A DNA stretch of 59,141 bases from Tieghemiomyces parasiticus (GCA_027575765.1 JANBPT010000188.1:1-59141); one strand, 5' to 3'. Positions 34,959 to 46,278 are shown, counted from the stretch's first letter. The notes: a model not told the origin generated them from the letters alone. Numbers and translations: made by a program.

Positions 34959-35442
34959 ACAAATCCTAGGCGCGCCTTCAGCCGATATTAATATGGTGGG
35001 CGAAAGGGGGGGCGTGGTTTTTTTTTCTTAAGCCTTTCGGGCTTCACTCTTTAGACTTTATCGCGTGAAAACAAAATATACTTGCTGCTATAGTGGTAAA
35101 TAAACTGATAACGCCAACCTTTGCCTACAATACTTGATGCTGGAGTCGGCTGCAACTGGCTTATCCGACTAGCGCAAATCGCATATAGGCGGCCGAAGGC
35201 GCAGTTGGCCCGGGTATATTTTTTTTAGTTAGCCGAACCACCTAACCTACTGATCACTGACGTAGTGACAGACACGACCACCAATCACTAGCATTTCCAT
35301 TCCCTTGAGCTTAATGTAATGATCAATTTCGCCTTGTGACAATTCCTTCATTTGCTTACGCTGCTCGTTGTCGCCGTTTCTTCTTCTAGCTGCCCATCCC
35401 GACTGGAGCCATATTCACACTTGCCTGCATCGTTTTCTCGCC
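34959..35442. other. Spacer between membrane protein gene and SPF30
   Basis: A T8 tract near 35019 and AATAAAC near 35098 fit a 3' end for the upstream gene. The last 60 bases are the leader of SPF30. No gene seen. Confidence 0.4.
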
Positions 35443-36341
35443 ATGAGCGCCCAGGAGTTGGAGAGTTACCAATACCAGCTCAAGCAGATCGAGCTGCTAC
35501 TTAAGGAGGACTCAACTAACGAGGAATGGCTCAAGCTTAAGGCTGACCTGACCCGCGTCATCCAACTCACCGAGTCCCTCAACAAGCCCACCACCTCTAC
35601 CAAAAACAAACGTAAGTAAAACGAGGAGGTGGAAATATACTTTGACTAGGCCCCGGCATGGTGGCCGGCGGATGCCTAACAACGCCGTACTCATTCCTGC
35701 GCTTATCCCCCCCATTTATTTTTCCTTGCCCGATCGCTGATACCGCCACGACAGCTCAATGGAAGGTCGGCGATACGGTCCTGGCCCAGTGGAAGACCGA
35801 TGGGCTCTACTATAATGCGACGATAAAAACCCTTGGGCCTAACATGACGGTGGTCTTCACCGACTTCGGCGACATTGAGACGGTCCATCCCCAGGAACTG
35901 CTCCCGCTCGCCGTCGTGACGAAGGCGCCCTCCACCACCGAAACGATAAACACGGAGCCGTCCGGCTTAGCCCCTTCTACCACCAAGACACCCCCGGCGG
36001 ACCCACCCAGCATTAAGGCTTCCGCCCCTAGCGGCGGCACCGTCACAACCGGGAAACGGCCCGCCAGCAAGGTTTCTGGCGACGACGCCAACCAGGAAAG
36101 CGCGGGCGCCAGGGTGAATAAACGAAAGCCCAAGGGGCCTACCGTGTCCCAGATTGCGCGCGAGAAGCAAAGCTCGTGGCTGGAGTTCGCCAGGAAGAGC
36201 TCGAAGAAGAAGGGCCGGGGCGGGGCAATCAATTCCAAATCCATTTTCGCCTCCCCTGATACCGTCAAGGGAAAAGTCGGCGTGGTGGGCAGCGGTAAGC
36301 CCATGACTGAGAATCGGACCCGTCACAAGCGGCCGACGTGA
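35443..36341 (+). CDS. SMNDC1: Survival motor neuron-related splicing factor 30 (Tudor)
   Basis: 251-residue nuclear splicing factor related to SMN; human SPF30 (238 residues) helps recruit the U4/U6-U5 tri-snRNP. Exons 35443-35611 and 35755-36341; the 143-nt intron (GTAAGT...GACAG) splits a codon after its first base. The N-terminal helical part is MSAQELESYQYQLKQIELLL, matching the ASYKAQLQQVE start of the family. The Tudor domain (about 57-112) begins PQWKVGDTVLAQWKTDGLYY and has VVFTDFGDIETV, with the aromatic residues that cage dimethylarginine. The C-terminus carries KSIFASPDTVKGKVGVVGSG and KPMTENRTRHKRPT, equivalent to the family's SIFASPESVTGKVG...KPMT end. A Thr/Pro-rich linker of about 60 residues replaces part of the Lys-rich helix of the human protein. 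Confidence 0.93.
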
Positions 36342-38148
36342 TCGTCTACTGTCGGCGGCGAAGCCGTGTATGCTCCTGGCCACTCCCTTTCTTCCATTGT
36401 ATGATACATCAGCACCTTTAACCATTATGCTTTCCGGCCACCGTGTGCACAAGCCTTTGCCGACAACTATTCATATTAATTCCTGTCAAGCCATTTCAAT
36501 CTTGAAGGCGCTCCGATAATTCCATTTCGGGGGAGCTGATAACATTGCGATTAAAGTAGGGACTATTCAAGAACACTGTTGCGTGGGAGGCCGGGGATGG
36601 GCTTTGATTATGATGTGGACCTTCGCTAAAGTACTTCCCTCCTCCTCCTCCCCCTCCTCCCCCTGCATTAGGTGGTAATCCATCATTGAGAAGAATCCGC
36701 CCTCTCTTCCACCTACCACCCCCCCTCCACTGCTATGCCACTACATTGTATGCAGGCCACAAACTCTCGCACCCCTCATTTTCAGCATTTATCATTAGTT
36801 GTCTCCGGGCAAATGGTGGAGGTTAAAGGTTAGTTTGGCTGTGGGCCCAGGCATTTAGCCTGCTACAGATGGGTTCGCTCTGATGGCACCAAGGGTCTTA
36901 GGCGGTACATGCCGGTGGGTGTATATGCGACGTAGTCTGGTCAGTCTTCGCAACGTACAGTGCGACTATGAGAGCCGCGAAGCATGTACCCAGCTCCCTG
37001 TCCTCTCGCCCTTAAGGTATCCTTTCATTTTCCTTTCATACGCCTCCTGTATGTTAGTCTGATCTGCTACCTCCGAAGAACCTACAGGCATATACGGCAG
37101 GGCCGGACTATAGGGATGGGGAAGTGCGGATACAATCGTCTGGGCAAATTGACCATACGATACTATGTAGTACATCCGGGGGTTTCGCCATGAAAGGCCG
37201 TGGCCCGCGGCTCTCATTATATGCGCTAGAACAGGGCAGACCCATATCTCTTCCCTCTCCCCGATAGCCCCTAGTTCTGCCAGTGACCTCTCCGCTCGGC
37301 GACTGCATAGAGGCAGGCCATACAATGCGGTTTCCTTCAGCCTATCTAACCCCGCTGCCCTCCCTCCCCCGGCGCTCGCAACGCTGACTTGACGGGTGTG
37401 ATGGGTCCACCCGACAGTTATAGCCTTTGTTCCTCTTCTCCCCTCCTCCCTTCCTCTTCATACCCACTTGTCTCCCTCGTACGCGTCCTCCGTCATATCC
37501 TAACCCACCCCGCCCGCACTCGACCCCATTGACTCACCCTCTATTACTGCGCCCGCCACCCTTTTCACAGGGGGAGGGTAATTTTTCGACTAGCTCACGG
37601 CGCTTCTGGGCGTGTGTCGCACGAAGTTTCAAATACCGCGGTCGCATCACTGTACCGTGCCAGGCGGGACGCCCTGCCTCCCTCCTAGTTACCATCGGCC
37701 CCACTTCTCCCTCGGCCTTTTGCCCTCAGCCGTGTCACCGGCCCCTGCACCTTCTAGCCCACCAGTCCTGTTCTGAGTCTCTCTAGTCACTTCCTCACCT
37801 GAGCTCAATTCGCACGCCCTTGTCACCTTACAGTCAACTCCGCCGGATCACCACCCCTACCCACCTTAACCTCGCATTCCTTATTCTGGAACCGCGCCGC
37901 TCTAGCCTAGCCCCAAAACGCCCTTCCTTTCGTAACCCCGTCGCTTCCTACTCCGGTCCGGCCCTGCACTTCGGCCTATTCGCTTACCCATTTCCCCGCT
38001 GCTCTTGACTCCGTCGCGCCCCGCTAGGTCCCATTCGACCGACGACCTTGGTGAACCTCCAAGGCACCACTCTCTGCCCTTGGTCGCCCTTTGTTATACC
38101 TTACTCATCCCCGTTCCTCCGCTTCACTTACGTCACCTTCAGCGTCCC
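36342..38148. other. Large upstream region of the tuberin gene
   Basis: About 1.8 kb. Includes a CT-rich simple repeat at 36635-36664 (CTCCTCCTCC type). A minus-strand frame of 119 codons (37325-36966) has no early ATG and no recognisable match. From about 37420 to 38148 the sequence is strongly C/T-rich, compatible with a long leader for the tuberin gene and possibly a leader intron. Confidence 0.4.
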
Positions 38149-41100
38149 ATGGGCGAGCCAACCTCTCCGCGATCCCCGCGCGCCGACGGGACCCCGCCGC
38201 GGCACCCGCTGTCCCGGCAGAACAGCGCCGCCAGTCACCCACGGCCGCCACCCGAGTCTGCCGGCCCTCCCGCGGGCGGGACCAGCCGCCGCCGTCAGTC
38301 CCGCTTCTTCGCCTCCCTCCGCGACTTTCTACAACCCAAGTCGGGGGCCCGGGACATTTCCAACCTGCAGCTCTCGGCCCAGTTTTCCAACATCAACCTG
38401 CATGCCACCCCGCTTGACGGGCGTCAGATCGCGCGGGCCATCGACAATACTGTGAATTCGAGCGACCGCCGGGCTAACATTGGGGCCCTACGCCAGTTTA
38501 TCAAGTACCAGCCCGTGGAGCACATTGAAGCCATGTGGCTGGCTGTCGAGGACCTGCTATACGCCCGCCAAAACGTGCAGGACCGCCACCTGGCCCTGAG
38601 CTTCATGAGCGACCTGATTCGCAGCCAGTACAACCGACTCGGCATTCTGCGCACGGTGTTTTACGGGGTGCTCAGCCGCTGCCATAACTGGGATGACTTC
38701 CCCCTGGTTATCCGCTGCCTACGCCAGCTAACTCGCGACGGTAAAGACTTGTACGCTTGCGAGCGCAACCTGCTGCCCTTCCTAACTTGGTGGATGGACT
38801 GCGCTGTGCAGTGCAAGAACCGGTACCAGTCCATCGCTACGGGTGGTAGTCAGGTCCCCACCCACTATCGCCTCATCCCCACTAGCGTCGCAGTGGCCCC
38901 CGCCGATCCGGTCCCACCGTCAACCTCCACCACATCGTCAGCCCAAGTGTCGCCTGGCCGGCCGCCGCCCGCCACCCAATCCACCTCCTCATTCATCACC
39001 GCCACCCTATCCAGCATCTTCTCCGGAGGGTCCACCGTCACCCCGTCCGCTATCGCCACACCCGCCGACAGCACCGCGGTCCTGCCCGGATCCCCGGCCC
39101 CAAAACCCGTCGACCCGGCCGTGTCTGAGGACCTGGTGGAAGCTGACGAGGTCATCATTAGCGTGCTTGGCTACATCGCCGACACGCTCATGGCCAACTT
39201 TGCCCTCCTCCACGAGGACCAGCTGATCCAGCTGCTCGATTATTTTGATCGCCACGTCACGGACGCCTGGCGGCCTAGCCACGTGGCAGCCGTCGTGCAG
39301 ATTCTGCGCGCCATTTTGGTGTACGGGCAGGTCCCAAAGGCTGGTCAGGCCACATTTTTCCGCCTGCTGTGCCACCTAGTGAATTTGACCAACCCAGACA
39401 ACGAGCGCCAGCTGACGCGGGATGTGCTGGACCCGCTGGCCAAGACTCACTACTATTTCATCGGGGTACATGAGCTATCCAATCTCCTGCGGGACCAGGC
39501 CGACCGACCCACCGCGCCGGACCCCCGACTAGCCCATGGCGCGCTCCATCTTCTCTACCGCTGGGTGTGGTGCGACCCGGAACCGGCCCGCGCCGCACCA
39601 TATTACGCCCCGCTCCTCCGTCACGCCGCCGACCTCCTTCGTGCCGATCCGGCCCCGCACCCGCTGGTGGTCAACGACGTGCTCAGCCACGCCCACCACT
39701 TTGTCGAAGCTTGCGCCCAGATTGTCATGGACCCCGTTGGCGTTGAGGATTTTGTCTACCGCATCACCACCGTCGAGTGGGAGGCAGTCTTGCAGATCCT
39801 CGACCGTTACGCTGCGTGTTGGAGTGCCCCGCGGGCCTATAGCCTGGCCCGCGCCCCGGGGTTTCGCCTTGACCCCACTGCCACAGAACTCCGCCCGCTG
39901 TTTCGTCCCGCCACGTCCCCCACCCCACCAGCTAGCACCGACGCCGCCCGCCGACCCGGCAGCGCCCCGCGGCCACCAGTAGTATTCACACCACTCTGTC
40001 GGCCCGTCAGCCCAGCGATCCCCCCGGTACCCGGCGGCCTGTTCCCCGATGACCACGTCGATGACCTCAATTATCTTACCAATGATCTCTTCCACCTCGT
40101 GATTCTATACCTCATGGAGATAGCCCACCGCCTCCCGCAGTACTTCCCCTGCGGCCCCTTTGCCGCTGTCCTGGGCCGCGTCTGTCGTACCTGCTACGTA
40201 CCCGATGAGATCCTACTGCATATCGTCCGCCACTATGAGCGCGAGGGCCAGTTCTTTCCGACCCATCCGGCGTGGTTAGTCCGGCTTCAGGATGTGATAC
40301 TCGGGACGGCGTGGGTCTCCTCGGTCGGCAGCACCGCCACCTCGCCTGATGCCCTCGCACCACGGCCATCCCCGGTCTTTGGTTCAGATCCCACGTCTGC
40401 CGGCGCCGTGGTAGACCTTGGACAGCTCCTGGCCAAGGTCGTGCCATACGCCCGCCCGGACCTGGTGCGCCACCGGCTGGCCAGCCTCCTCCACACCACC
40501 TGCGGTCTCGCCAAGGACCTGGCTCTGCCCGATCTCTGCACTACCGTTATCCCCGCACTCGCCCTTTACGCCCCGCGCGAGACCAACCCGGGGGTCCTAC
40601 TCACTCTAATCGACCTAGCACGTGATATCCTAGGCACGGCGGACATTCCTCGCAACTGTTTCCGCCGGCTAGTTAGTCTATTCAAGGCCCTGGCCCGCCA
40701 GCCTGGAATCCGGACCCGCGGCACTGACGGCGACGAATCTGGTAGTGGCACCCTCTCACACGTACACCACCATCGTCACCCTTCAGCGGGCCAGCGACGC
40801 CTTTCCCAGGGCTCCTCGGCCGACGGATTCCAAGCCCACCGGGGTCGCAATGCCACCCTCCGTCACCGGCCTGGACGTCGCGCCGATGCCGTCCGGCGCG
40901 TGTCCTCTCAGATCTTACGCGCCGGCCCTAGCCTGGGCGGCCGTCACATTGATGTCGCTGGCCTGGGTCATCCGCGTCTGAGCCCTATATCACCACGCAC
41001 GGTCCGACCAGCGCGGCGGTCGTCACCCTCGGCTGTGGACGACAGCGGTGGCGGCGGCGGCGGATTCCCGGATGCGCTGACCGCGGATTTTTTCACCCAG

Positions 41101-44100
41101 GGCCGAGCCCTCCACCCGGTTCAGCTGCTCACTTATCCATATGCACTTGAAGACCTCCGACCCTTGCCACCCGTGGCCCTGCGGGCCTACGCTGCCGTCT
41201 ACTGTCTGGCCGACGCCCTGCGTACGTACTTGACGACTACCCCCAACGCCCGCCGCACCGCCACGCTCTACTCCACCCTCCTCCGCCTGGTGCGCCGGGA
41301 GGACCACTACCGCCTCGAGGCCCGCTACGCCGCGATGGAGGTCCTTCTGGCCGTCCGTGCTGACGACGAGTACCGCGTCTTTTTGCATTTCCCTGAACGT
41401 GACGGCCAGGAAGTGGATGGCCCCGGCGAAACTGCCACCGTCTCCAGCCTTCGCGTCTGTGCCGCCGACCGGCCCGTCTACGACGTTTACGGGGTGCTGC
41501 CCGGGGAGCTGGCGCCGCCTGCGCCAGTGAGTTCGCCCAATCCCAACACCGAGGGCGCCCGTGGCGGCCGCAGCCCCGTCGTCCATGCCTCCTCCTCCTC
41601 ATCTTCCACGTTCGTCACCTCACCACCCTCTACGCCGTTCTCGTCTACCCGCCGCCGACCGGGCCAGCCGACCCCCGCGGCAGGGCCCCGGGATTTTCAC
41701 TTCAACTCGGCCGTGCCTAGTCCCGTTGTGGTGTCCAAAGGATCCGCCGACCCTAAAGCGGGGCTGGCGGTCGACCGCTACTTGCGCCTGATATTACACG
41801 TTCTCCACCGTGAGCCCTCTTACGCCGTCCTCCGCCTTCTGCTGGGCCGCCTGGCTGATCAGCTGCAGAACCCGCCCTTGTTTTGGGCCCACCCGGCCCT
41901 CATCCGTCGTTTGATTGACGAACTGCTCCGCTTCGTTCAGAATTATCCCGCGCCCGCGCCGTGCTATGATCGGGACGCCAACATTCAAGCGGTGGCCACC
42001 ACCCGTCTGCGCACCTATGGCGCCTCCTGGACTACCCATGTGGTCGCGGCATCCCGCAACGGTCGCCCTCCGATCGCCGCTCACCTCGAGGCCAGCCGAC
42101 CCCACCTGACCACCATGTATCGGACCGCCACGGGGCCCGCCGACACCGGTACGACCGCGACGGCGGCCGCACCCGGAAGAAGTACCTCTACGCCATCCCT
42201 ACCCCGTCCCGAGAGCCCCGAGCCCGCCAAACTGGCCGTATACTATTACGCCTACCGTCTCCTCCCACATTTTCTGGCGTACCGGCCTATGTTGAGGAAA
42301 TGGCACTACGCCCGGCTGATCGCTTGCTTTGGACGCGGGCTGCAGCATATTCTGGACGACCGGGTTATTATGGTGTGCATGCACGCCCTACAGTTGGCGT
42401 GCTACGATGTCTCGGATGACATGAAGCGCGAACTGCCGCGTATCCTTTCCATCCTCAACCAGTCCATCACCACGGGGTCGCTCGACGTGTATATTTTGGA
42501 GTTCCTATCCGCTCTGGCCCGTATGCCCAGGCTGCGGGCCAATCTCGTACCTGGAAACCACTTAGCGATCTTTAGTATCGCCCTCAAGTACATAACGAGT
42601 TCTAACGAGGGCGGGGCGTCGTGGCAACTGCGTGGCGGGGCGGGGGGTACCACGGACCCGCGGGCGATGACGGCGAACGCCCCACCCCCGACATCGACAG
42701 CCCCTGCGCCATCTCTTCACCACCCAGCGTCTACGACATCCGCATCTGCTTCGTCCACTACCGCTGCCGCCGCCGCCAACCCCGCCGACGGGGCGACCGA
42801 TCGGCGGCCCACCGTCCGTACCCGTCCGAGCCCGGCCCAGCACGCCCTGTCGCAGTACGTACTCACCTTGGCCTACCAGGTCATTGACGTATGGTTCATG
42901 GCCACCCGACTTCGTGACCGGCCACAGTATGTGCAGACCATCGTGCGCGGGCTGGTCGGTGCCAATTCCCACCCGACGCGGCTGGACGAGGCCACCGAGA
43001 TGTGTCTCGACATGCTGTTTCGATACGCCTACTCAAACGTGGCTCTGAAGCCTACCGAATCGCGCGAGGTCATTAATCTTTTGCTGATGGGGCCCCAGTT
43101 CTTGGTTGAACGCGCCGCCCAGGTGGATTTGGACCTAGCGGCGGAGCTAAGGCGGGATCCAGAGCTGTTTAAGCAAGGGGGGACGACGGGTGAAGACGGC
43201 GAGGACAAGGCCCCGGAGCGCCGTGGGCCGTCCCCGGCATCGTCCCTCACCCGTCTGGTCCTCTCCACACCGGCCGCCGACTATAGCAATGTCCGCACCT
43301 GGGTCCAAGGTAACGGCATCATCACCTTGGTGGCATCCAAGTTCACGCCCTGGGTTCACGTGACAATCCGCCGCCCATCCGGGGTGGCGGCGCTTGTCGT
43401 GCACCTTAACAACGAACTGAAGGATTTCCTTGAAGAAGAGCCGCCTAGCGATGTGGTGGGCGGGGGTGGCGGGGCTGACGGCCAGTCGTCCTTACGTGCC
43501 CTGAGCCCCCAAACCGATGTGGCCTCGTTGCTGCTAGCCCACTGGAATATGAAGTCGGACGACGTGTCCCGCTACCTCCAGTCCATGGTCCACCTCGCCG
43601 CTGATTCCGCGCCCGAGTCAGTGGACCCCAACAGCGCGCCCGTGTCTCCGGACTTGCGGAGTCTGGCCATCGATGATGACGACACGCTCGCTCCGCTGGA
43701 GGGTACTTCCGGGGCGCCACAGCAACCACCGGTGCCGCCAACGGCGTCCAGCCGACGCCGCGGCTATTCGACCTCCCAGGCCGACCGCGGACCCCTCGTC
43801 GCCGCCCGTCACCATCGGTCTGGCTCCGCAGGGGGATCCCACCTCCTCCCTAGCGAGGACCCACTCAATGCCGGCCTATACCGGTCCAAATCCGACCCGC
43901 AGCAGCCCGGCCCGGGCCGCCGCCGGCGGTCCACTCTCTCGGAGATCTTGAACCGACCCGTTCACCTATCGTCTCTGCCCGAGGTACCCGATGCCCTTCA
44001 TGAGATTATCAACCATCACAACCCACATTATCTCCCCCCAGTGGCCCATCCCCAGCACCCGCTCCACCAGCCACAGCAAGCCACGGCTGCAACGTCCCGT

Positions 44101-45630
44101 GACTTCCACCGGCCTCGTAGCGGCGCCGGTAGTGTGACGGGGGGTTCTTCCGGTGGTGGGGCCACGCCTACCGGGGCCACCCGCCCGCTCTCGCCGACCA
44201 ATAACCTCCCTACCACCCTGGGGCACCTCCTTCCGGGGAAACCCGCGGCGTCCATCACGGCGCCCGAGCAGCAATTGCACGACCCGCGGTTCCTATTTGG
44301 TCAGCTCTCGTCCTATCCGGAAATCTCTAGAATTCAGCCGCTAACCCCGGTGCCGGATACGGAGGATTTTGCGCGGTACTTGCGCAACCTGGACTATGTG
44401 GCCGTGATTGATTTCCACAAGATCGGCGTTATTTACGTGGGACCCGGCCAGACCGACGAGGCCGAGATTCTGCGCAACATGTCGTGCCCCGCGCGCTTCT
44501 GGCAGCTCCTGGGTCGCCTGGGTACCCTGTTTGCCCTCCGCGGGTGTAAGGACATTTATACGGGCGGATTGGATACATCCGAGTACGAGACCGACGGCGA
44601 GTTTGCCGTGTATTGGAAGGAAGATATCACTCAGGTGGTCTTCCATGTAACCCCGCTCATGCCCACGAACCTGGAACGTGATCCACAGTGCACCCTCAAG
44701 AAACGCCACGTGGGTAACGAGCACGTACGAATTGTGTATAACGAGTCGGGAGTACCCTACAGGTTTGACACCATCCCTGGGGAGTTCAATTCGGTCAACA
44801 TTGTGATCGAGCCCCTGCCTCACCGTCGAGTAGACCCTCCAGGCAAGAGTCGTACGACCTCGGGTACCACCGCCCCTCCGGAGCCTGAGGCGACTCTCAA
44901 TCCCACGTCCTCTACTGTCGCAGCTACCCCCTCCGACGCCGTCGTCGCAGATAACCAGTCATGCAGCAGTGGTCACAGCAGCACTTGTAGCAGCGCCAGC
45001 TTAAGCACTAGCGAAGCCGACGAGGGTGCCGACGACGGGGGGGACCCCACGGGCGGAAACGTGACTGCCGGCAGCGACAAAATGGACATCCGACCGCAGT
45101 ACCGCGTGTACCTTCAACGCCGGCCGGACATGCCCGAGTTCAGCCCCATCACCGAACCCAAGATCCTCACCGAGGAAGGGGTGGCCCCGTTCGTACGTCA
45201 GGTGGCCATGCACGCCAACGTGTTTACCCAGGTGTTCCTACAGAGCGGGGTCATGAACGGGACCGAGTACGTGTCGAATTGGCGCGAACGGCTGCGTCAG
45301 ATCAGGACGATTAAGGAGCGGGCTTTGGCATCGCATGCATCGTCCTCCACTTCGGCAACAGGTGGTGGTGGTGGTGGTGGTGCAAATGAGGATGGCCTCG
45401 GTAGCACTGGGCAGTCGGCAGCAGCTAGCCCACGTACACCTAATGACCGTCGCGGTGACTTGTCACTGCAACAGCAACAGAACCAGCAGCAGCCACCGCA
45501 TTACCCAGCATCGGCGGCAGCGATGGGCTCGACGGGAGCTGATGGCACTGGAGATGGTGGTAGCGGCGGGGGGCCAACGGGACTGCTGCCGGCTGAACGG
45601 GCCCTGGATTTCTCCCGGTATCTACGCTAA
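38149..45630 (+). CDS. TSC2: Tuberin homologue with Rap/Rheb-GAP domain
   Basis: 2493 residues in one uninterrupted exon. Tuberin is the GTPase-activating subunit of the TSC complex that inactivates Rheb and restrains TORC1. The tuberin N-terminal HEAT-like region begins about residue 68 (ARDISNLQLSAQFSNINLHA) and includes FMSDLIRSQYNRLGILRTVF; a second helical block lies around 1370-1450 (YYYAYRLLPHFLAYRPMLRK). The GAP domain (about 2068-2394) has VIDFHKIGVIYVGPGQTDEA, FWQLLGRLGTLFALRGC, YWKEDITQVVFHVTPLMPT and KKRHVGNEHVRIVYNES, where Asn2190 is the catalytic Asn thumb (human Asn1643). After IVIEPL about 85 low-complexity residues are inserted before FVRQVAMHANVFTQVF. Long Ser/Pro/His-rich linkers and a Gly7 run (2405-2411) occur. 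ATG 38149 is the first in frame. Longer than human tuberin (about 1800). Confidence 0.93.
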   Translation: MGEPTSPRSPRADGTPPRHPLSRQNSAASHPRPPPESAGPPAGGTSRRRQSRFFASLRDFLQPKSGARDISNLQLSAQFSNINLHATPLDGRQIARAIDNTVNSSDRRANIGALRQFIKYQPVEHIEAMWLAVEDLLYARQNVQDRHLALSFMSDLIRSQYNRLGILRTVFYGVLSRCHNWDDFPLVIRCLRQLTRDGKDLYACERNLLPFLTWWMDCAVQCKNRYQSIATGGSQVPTHYRLIPTSVAVAPADPVPPSTSTTSSAQVSPGRPPPATQSTSSFITATLSSIFSGGSTVTPSAIATPADSTAVLPGSPAPKPVDPAVSEDLVEADEVIISVLGYIADTLMANFALLHEDQLIQLLDYFDRHVTDAWRPSHVAAVVQILRAILVYGQVPKAGQATFFRLLCHLVNLTNPDNERQLTRDVLDPLAKTHYYFIGVHELSNLLRDQADRPTAPDPRLAHGALHLLYRWVWCDPEPARAAPYYAPLLRHAADLLRADPAPHPLVVNDVLSHAHHFVEACAQIVMDPVGVEDFVYRITTVEWEAVLQILDRYAACWSAPRAYSLARAPGFRLDPTATELRPLFRPATSPTPPASTDAARRPGSAPRPPVVFTPLCRPVSPAIPPVPGGLFPDDHVDDLNYLTNDLFHLVILYLMEIAHRLPQYFPCGPFAAVLGRVCRTCYVPDEILLHIVRHYEREGQFFPTHPAWLVRLQDVILGTAWVSSVGSTATSPDALAPRPSPVFGSDPTSAGAVVDLGQLLAKVVPYARPDLVRHRLASLLHTTCGLAKDLALPDLCTTVIPALALYAPRETNPGVLLTLIDLARDILGTADIPRNCFRRLVSLFKALARQPGIRTRGTDGDESGSGTLSHVHHHRHPSAGQRRLSQGSSADGFQAHRGRNATLRHRPGRRADAVRRVSSQILRAGPSLGGRHIDVAGLGHPRLSPISPRTVRPARRSSPSAVDDSGGGGGGFPDALTADFFTQGRALHPVQLLTYPYALEDLRPLPPVALRAYAAVYCLADALRTYLTTTPNARRTATLYSTLLRLVRREDHYRLEARYAAMEVLLAVRADDEYRVFLHFPERDGQEVDGPGETATVSSLRVCAADRPVYDVYGVLPGELAPPAPVSSPNPNTEGARGGRSPVVHASSSSSSTFVTSPPSTPFSSTRRRPGQPTPAAGPRDFHFNSAVPSPVVVSKGSADPKAGLAVDRYLRLILHVLHREPSYAVLRLLLGRLADQLQNPPLFWAHPALIRRLIDELLRFVQNYPAPAPCYDRDANIQAVATTRLRTYGASWTTHVVAASRNGRPPIAAHLEASRPHLTTMYRTATGPADTGTTATAAAPGRSTSTPSLPRPESPEPAKLAVYYYAYRLLPHFLAYRPMLRKWHYARLIACFGRGLQHILDDRVIMVCMHALQLACYDVSDDMKRELPRILSILNQSITTGSLDVYILEFLSALARMPRLRANLVPGNHLAIFSIALKYITSSNEGGASWQLRGGAGGTTDPRAMTANAPPPTSTAPAPSLHHPASTTSASASSTTAAAAANPADGATDRRPTVRTRPSPAQHALSQYVLTLAYQVIDVWFMATRLRDRPQYVQTIVRGLVGANSHPTRLDEATEMCLDMLFRYAYSNVALKPTESREVINLLLMGPQFLVERAAQVDLDLAAELRRDPELFKQGGTTGEDGEDKAPERRGPSPASSLTRLVLSTPAADYSNVRTWVQGNGIITLVASKFTPWVHVTIRRPSGVAALVVHLNNELKDFLEEEPPSDVVGGGGGADGQSSLRALSPQTDVASLLLAHWNMKSDDVSRYLQSMVHLAADSAPESVDPNSAPVSPDLRSLAIDDDDTLAPLEGTSGAPQQPPVPPTASSRRRGYSTSQADRGPLVAARHHRSGSAGGSHLLPSEDPLNAGLYRSKSDPQQPGPGRRRRSTLSEILNRPVHLSSLPEVPDALHEIINHHNPHYLPPVAHPQHPLHQPQQATAATSRDFHRPRSGAGSVTGGSSGGGATPTGATRPLSPTNNLPTTLGHLLPGKPAASITAPEQQLHDPRFLFGQLSSYPEISRIQPLTPVPDTEDFARYLRNLDYVAVIDFHKIGVIYVGPGQTDEAEILRNMSCPARFWQLLGRLGTLFALRGCKDIYTGGLDTSEYETDGEFAVYWKEDITQVVFHVTPLMPTNLERDPQCTLKKRHVGNEHVRIVYNESGVPYRFDTIPGEFNSVNIVIEPLPHRRVDPPGKSRTTSGTTAPPEPEATLNPTSSTVAATPSDAVVADNQSCSSGHSSTCSSASLSTSEADEGADDGGDPTGGNVTAGSDKMDIRPQYRVYLQRRPDMPEFSPITEPKILTEEGVAPFVRQVAMHANVFTQVFLQSGVMNGTEYVSNWRERLRQIRTIKERALASHASSSTSATGGGGGGGANEDGLGSTGQSAAASPRTPNDRRGDLSLQQQQNQQQPPHYPASAAAMGSTGADGTGDGGSGGGPTGLLPAERALDFSRYLR
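45361..45381 (+). repeat. GGT trinucleotide microsatellite inside tuberin
   Basis: Seven perfect GGT units coding for seven glycines just before the poorly conserved C-terminal tail of the tuberin homologue; likely length-variable between strains. Confidence 0.85.
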
Positions 45631-46278
45631 TTCAGTCCTATATATATATATCTCCCCTCTCCCTCCCTCGCCCTGGTCTCTCGAGTATAAGATATTGTCC
45701 ACTGGCCGACTCGAACACATTAGAGAGGATCATGTAAAGAAAACTAAATTAATTAAAGACACTGTCCTCCACTGTAGAAATCGGAGGAACATTAGCAGGA
45801 CGGAAAAAGTATATATGCCAGCGGCATAGGCATAGAGCTGTCTAGGAGAGAGGGAGGGAGGTTATTCATATAACGTCGCTTAGGCGTTGCAACACCCATT
45901 TAGTGACCCCTTGGTCAATGTAAGTCCATCACATAAAAGAGCGAAAATAAAATAAAAACCTCCAGGCGGAGAACCAAGGTGGATCCATGGCCGACCGGGC
46001 CGCTGGCCCTATCGAGGCGGGGGCAGTAGGTTAGTGGTAGGAATCCATGTTGAAGGCCTAACCTTTCACCAATACGATTCTTCCCAACTGGGGATTCCCA
46101 AGCTTAGCTGCAACATTCTAGAAGACCTAAGTGCATCGCGGCTAAGAGCAAGGAGTAACCCGAGGTGACTAACAGCGCGGGTGTGGCAGAGCCATACCTA
46201 GTGCAATGGACTGACGAGCGCTAACGGCACTATATTTCAGATGCAGGGAACGTCCATGGTTACGCAAAATAAGATGGT
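45631..46278. other. 3' flank of tuberin and gene-poor spacer
   Basis: A TATATATATAT run right after the stop (45640) and AATAAAATAAAAACC near 45945 suit the 3' end of tuberin. No gene recognised up to the broken secreted-peptide locus. Confidence 0.45.

Noticed and set aside
36966..37325. 119-codon minus-strand frame upstream of tuberin
   Set aside because: Starts at TTG, has no host-like codon preference and no recognisable motif.
38005..38148. 48-codon N-terminal extension of tuberin
   Set aside because: In frame, but no ATG lies in it; the first ATG is at 38149, after a pyrimidine-rich leader.
41023..41602. Long antisense frames within tuberin (187 and 121 codons)
   Set aside because: They are by-products of the very GC-rich third positions of the tuberin gene; no family match, and the sense strand clearly encodes conserved protein.
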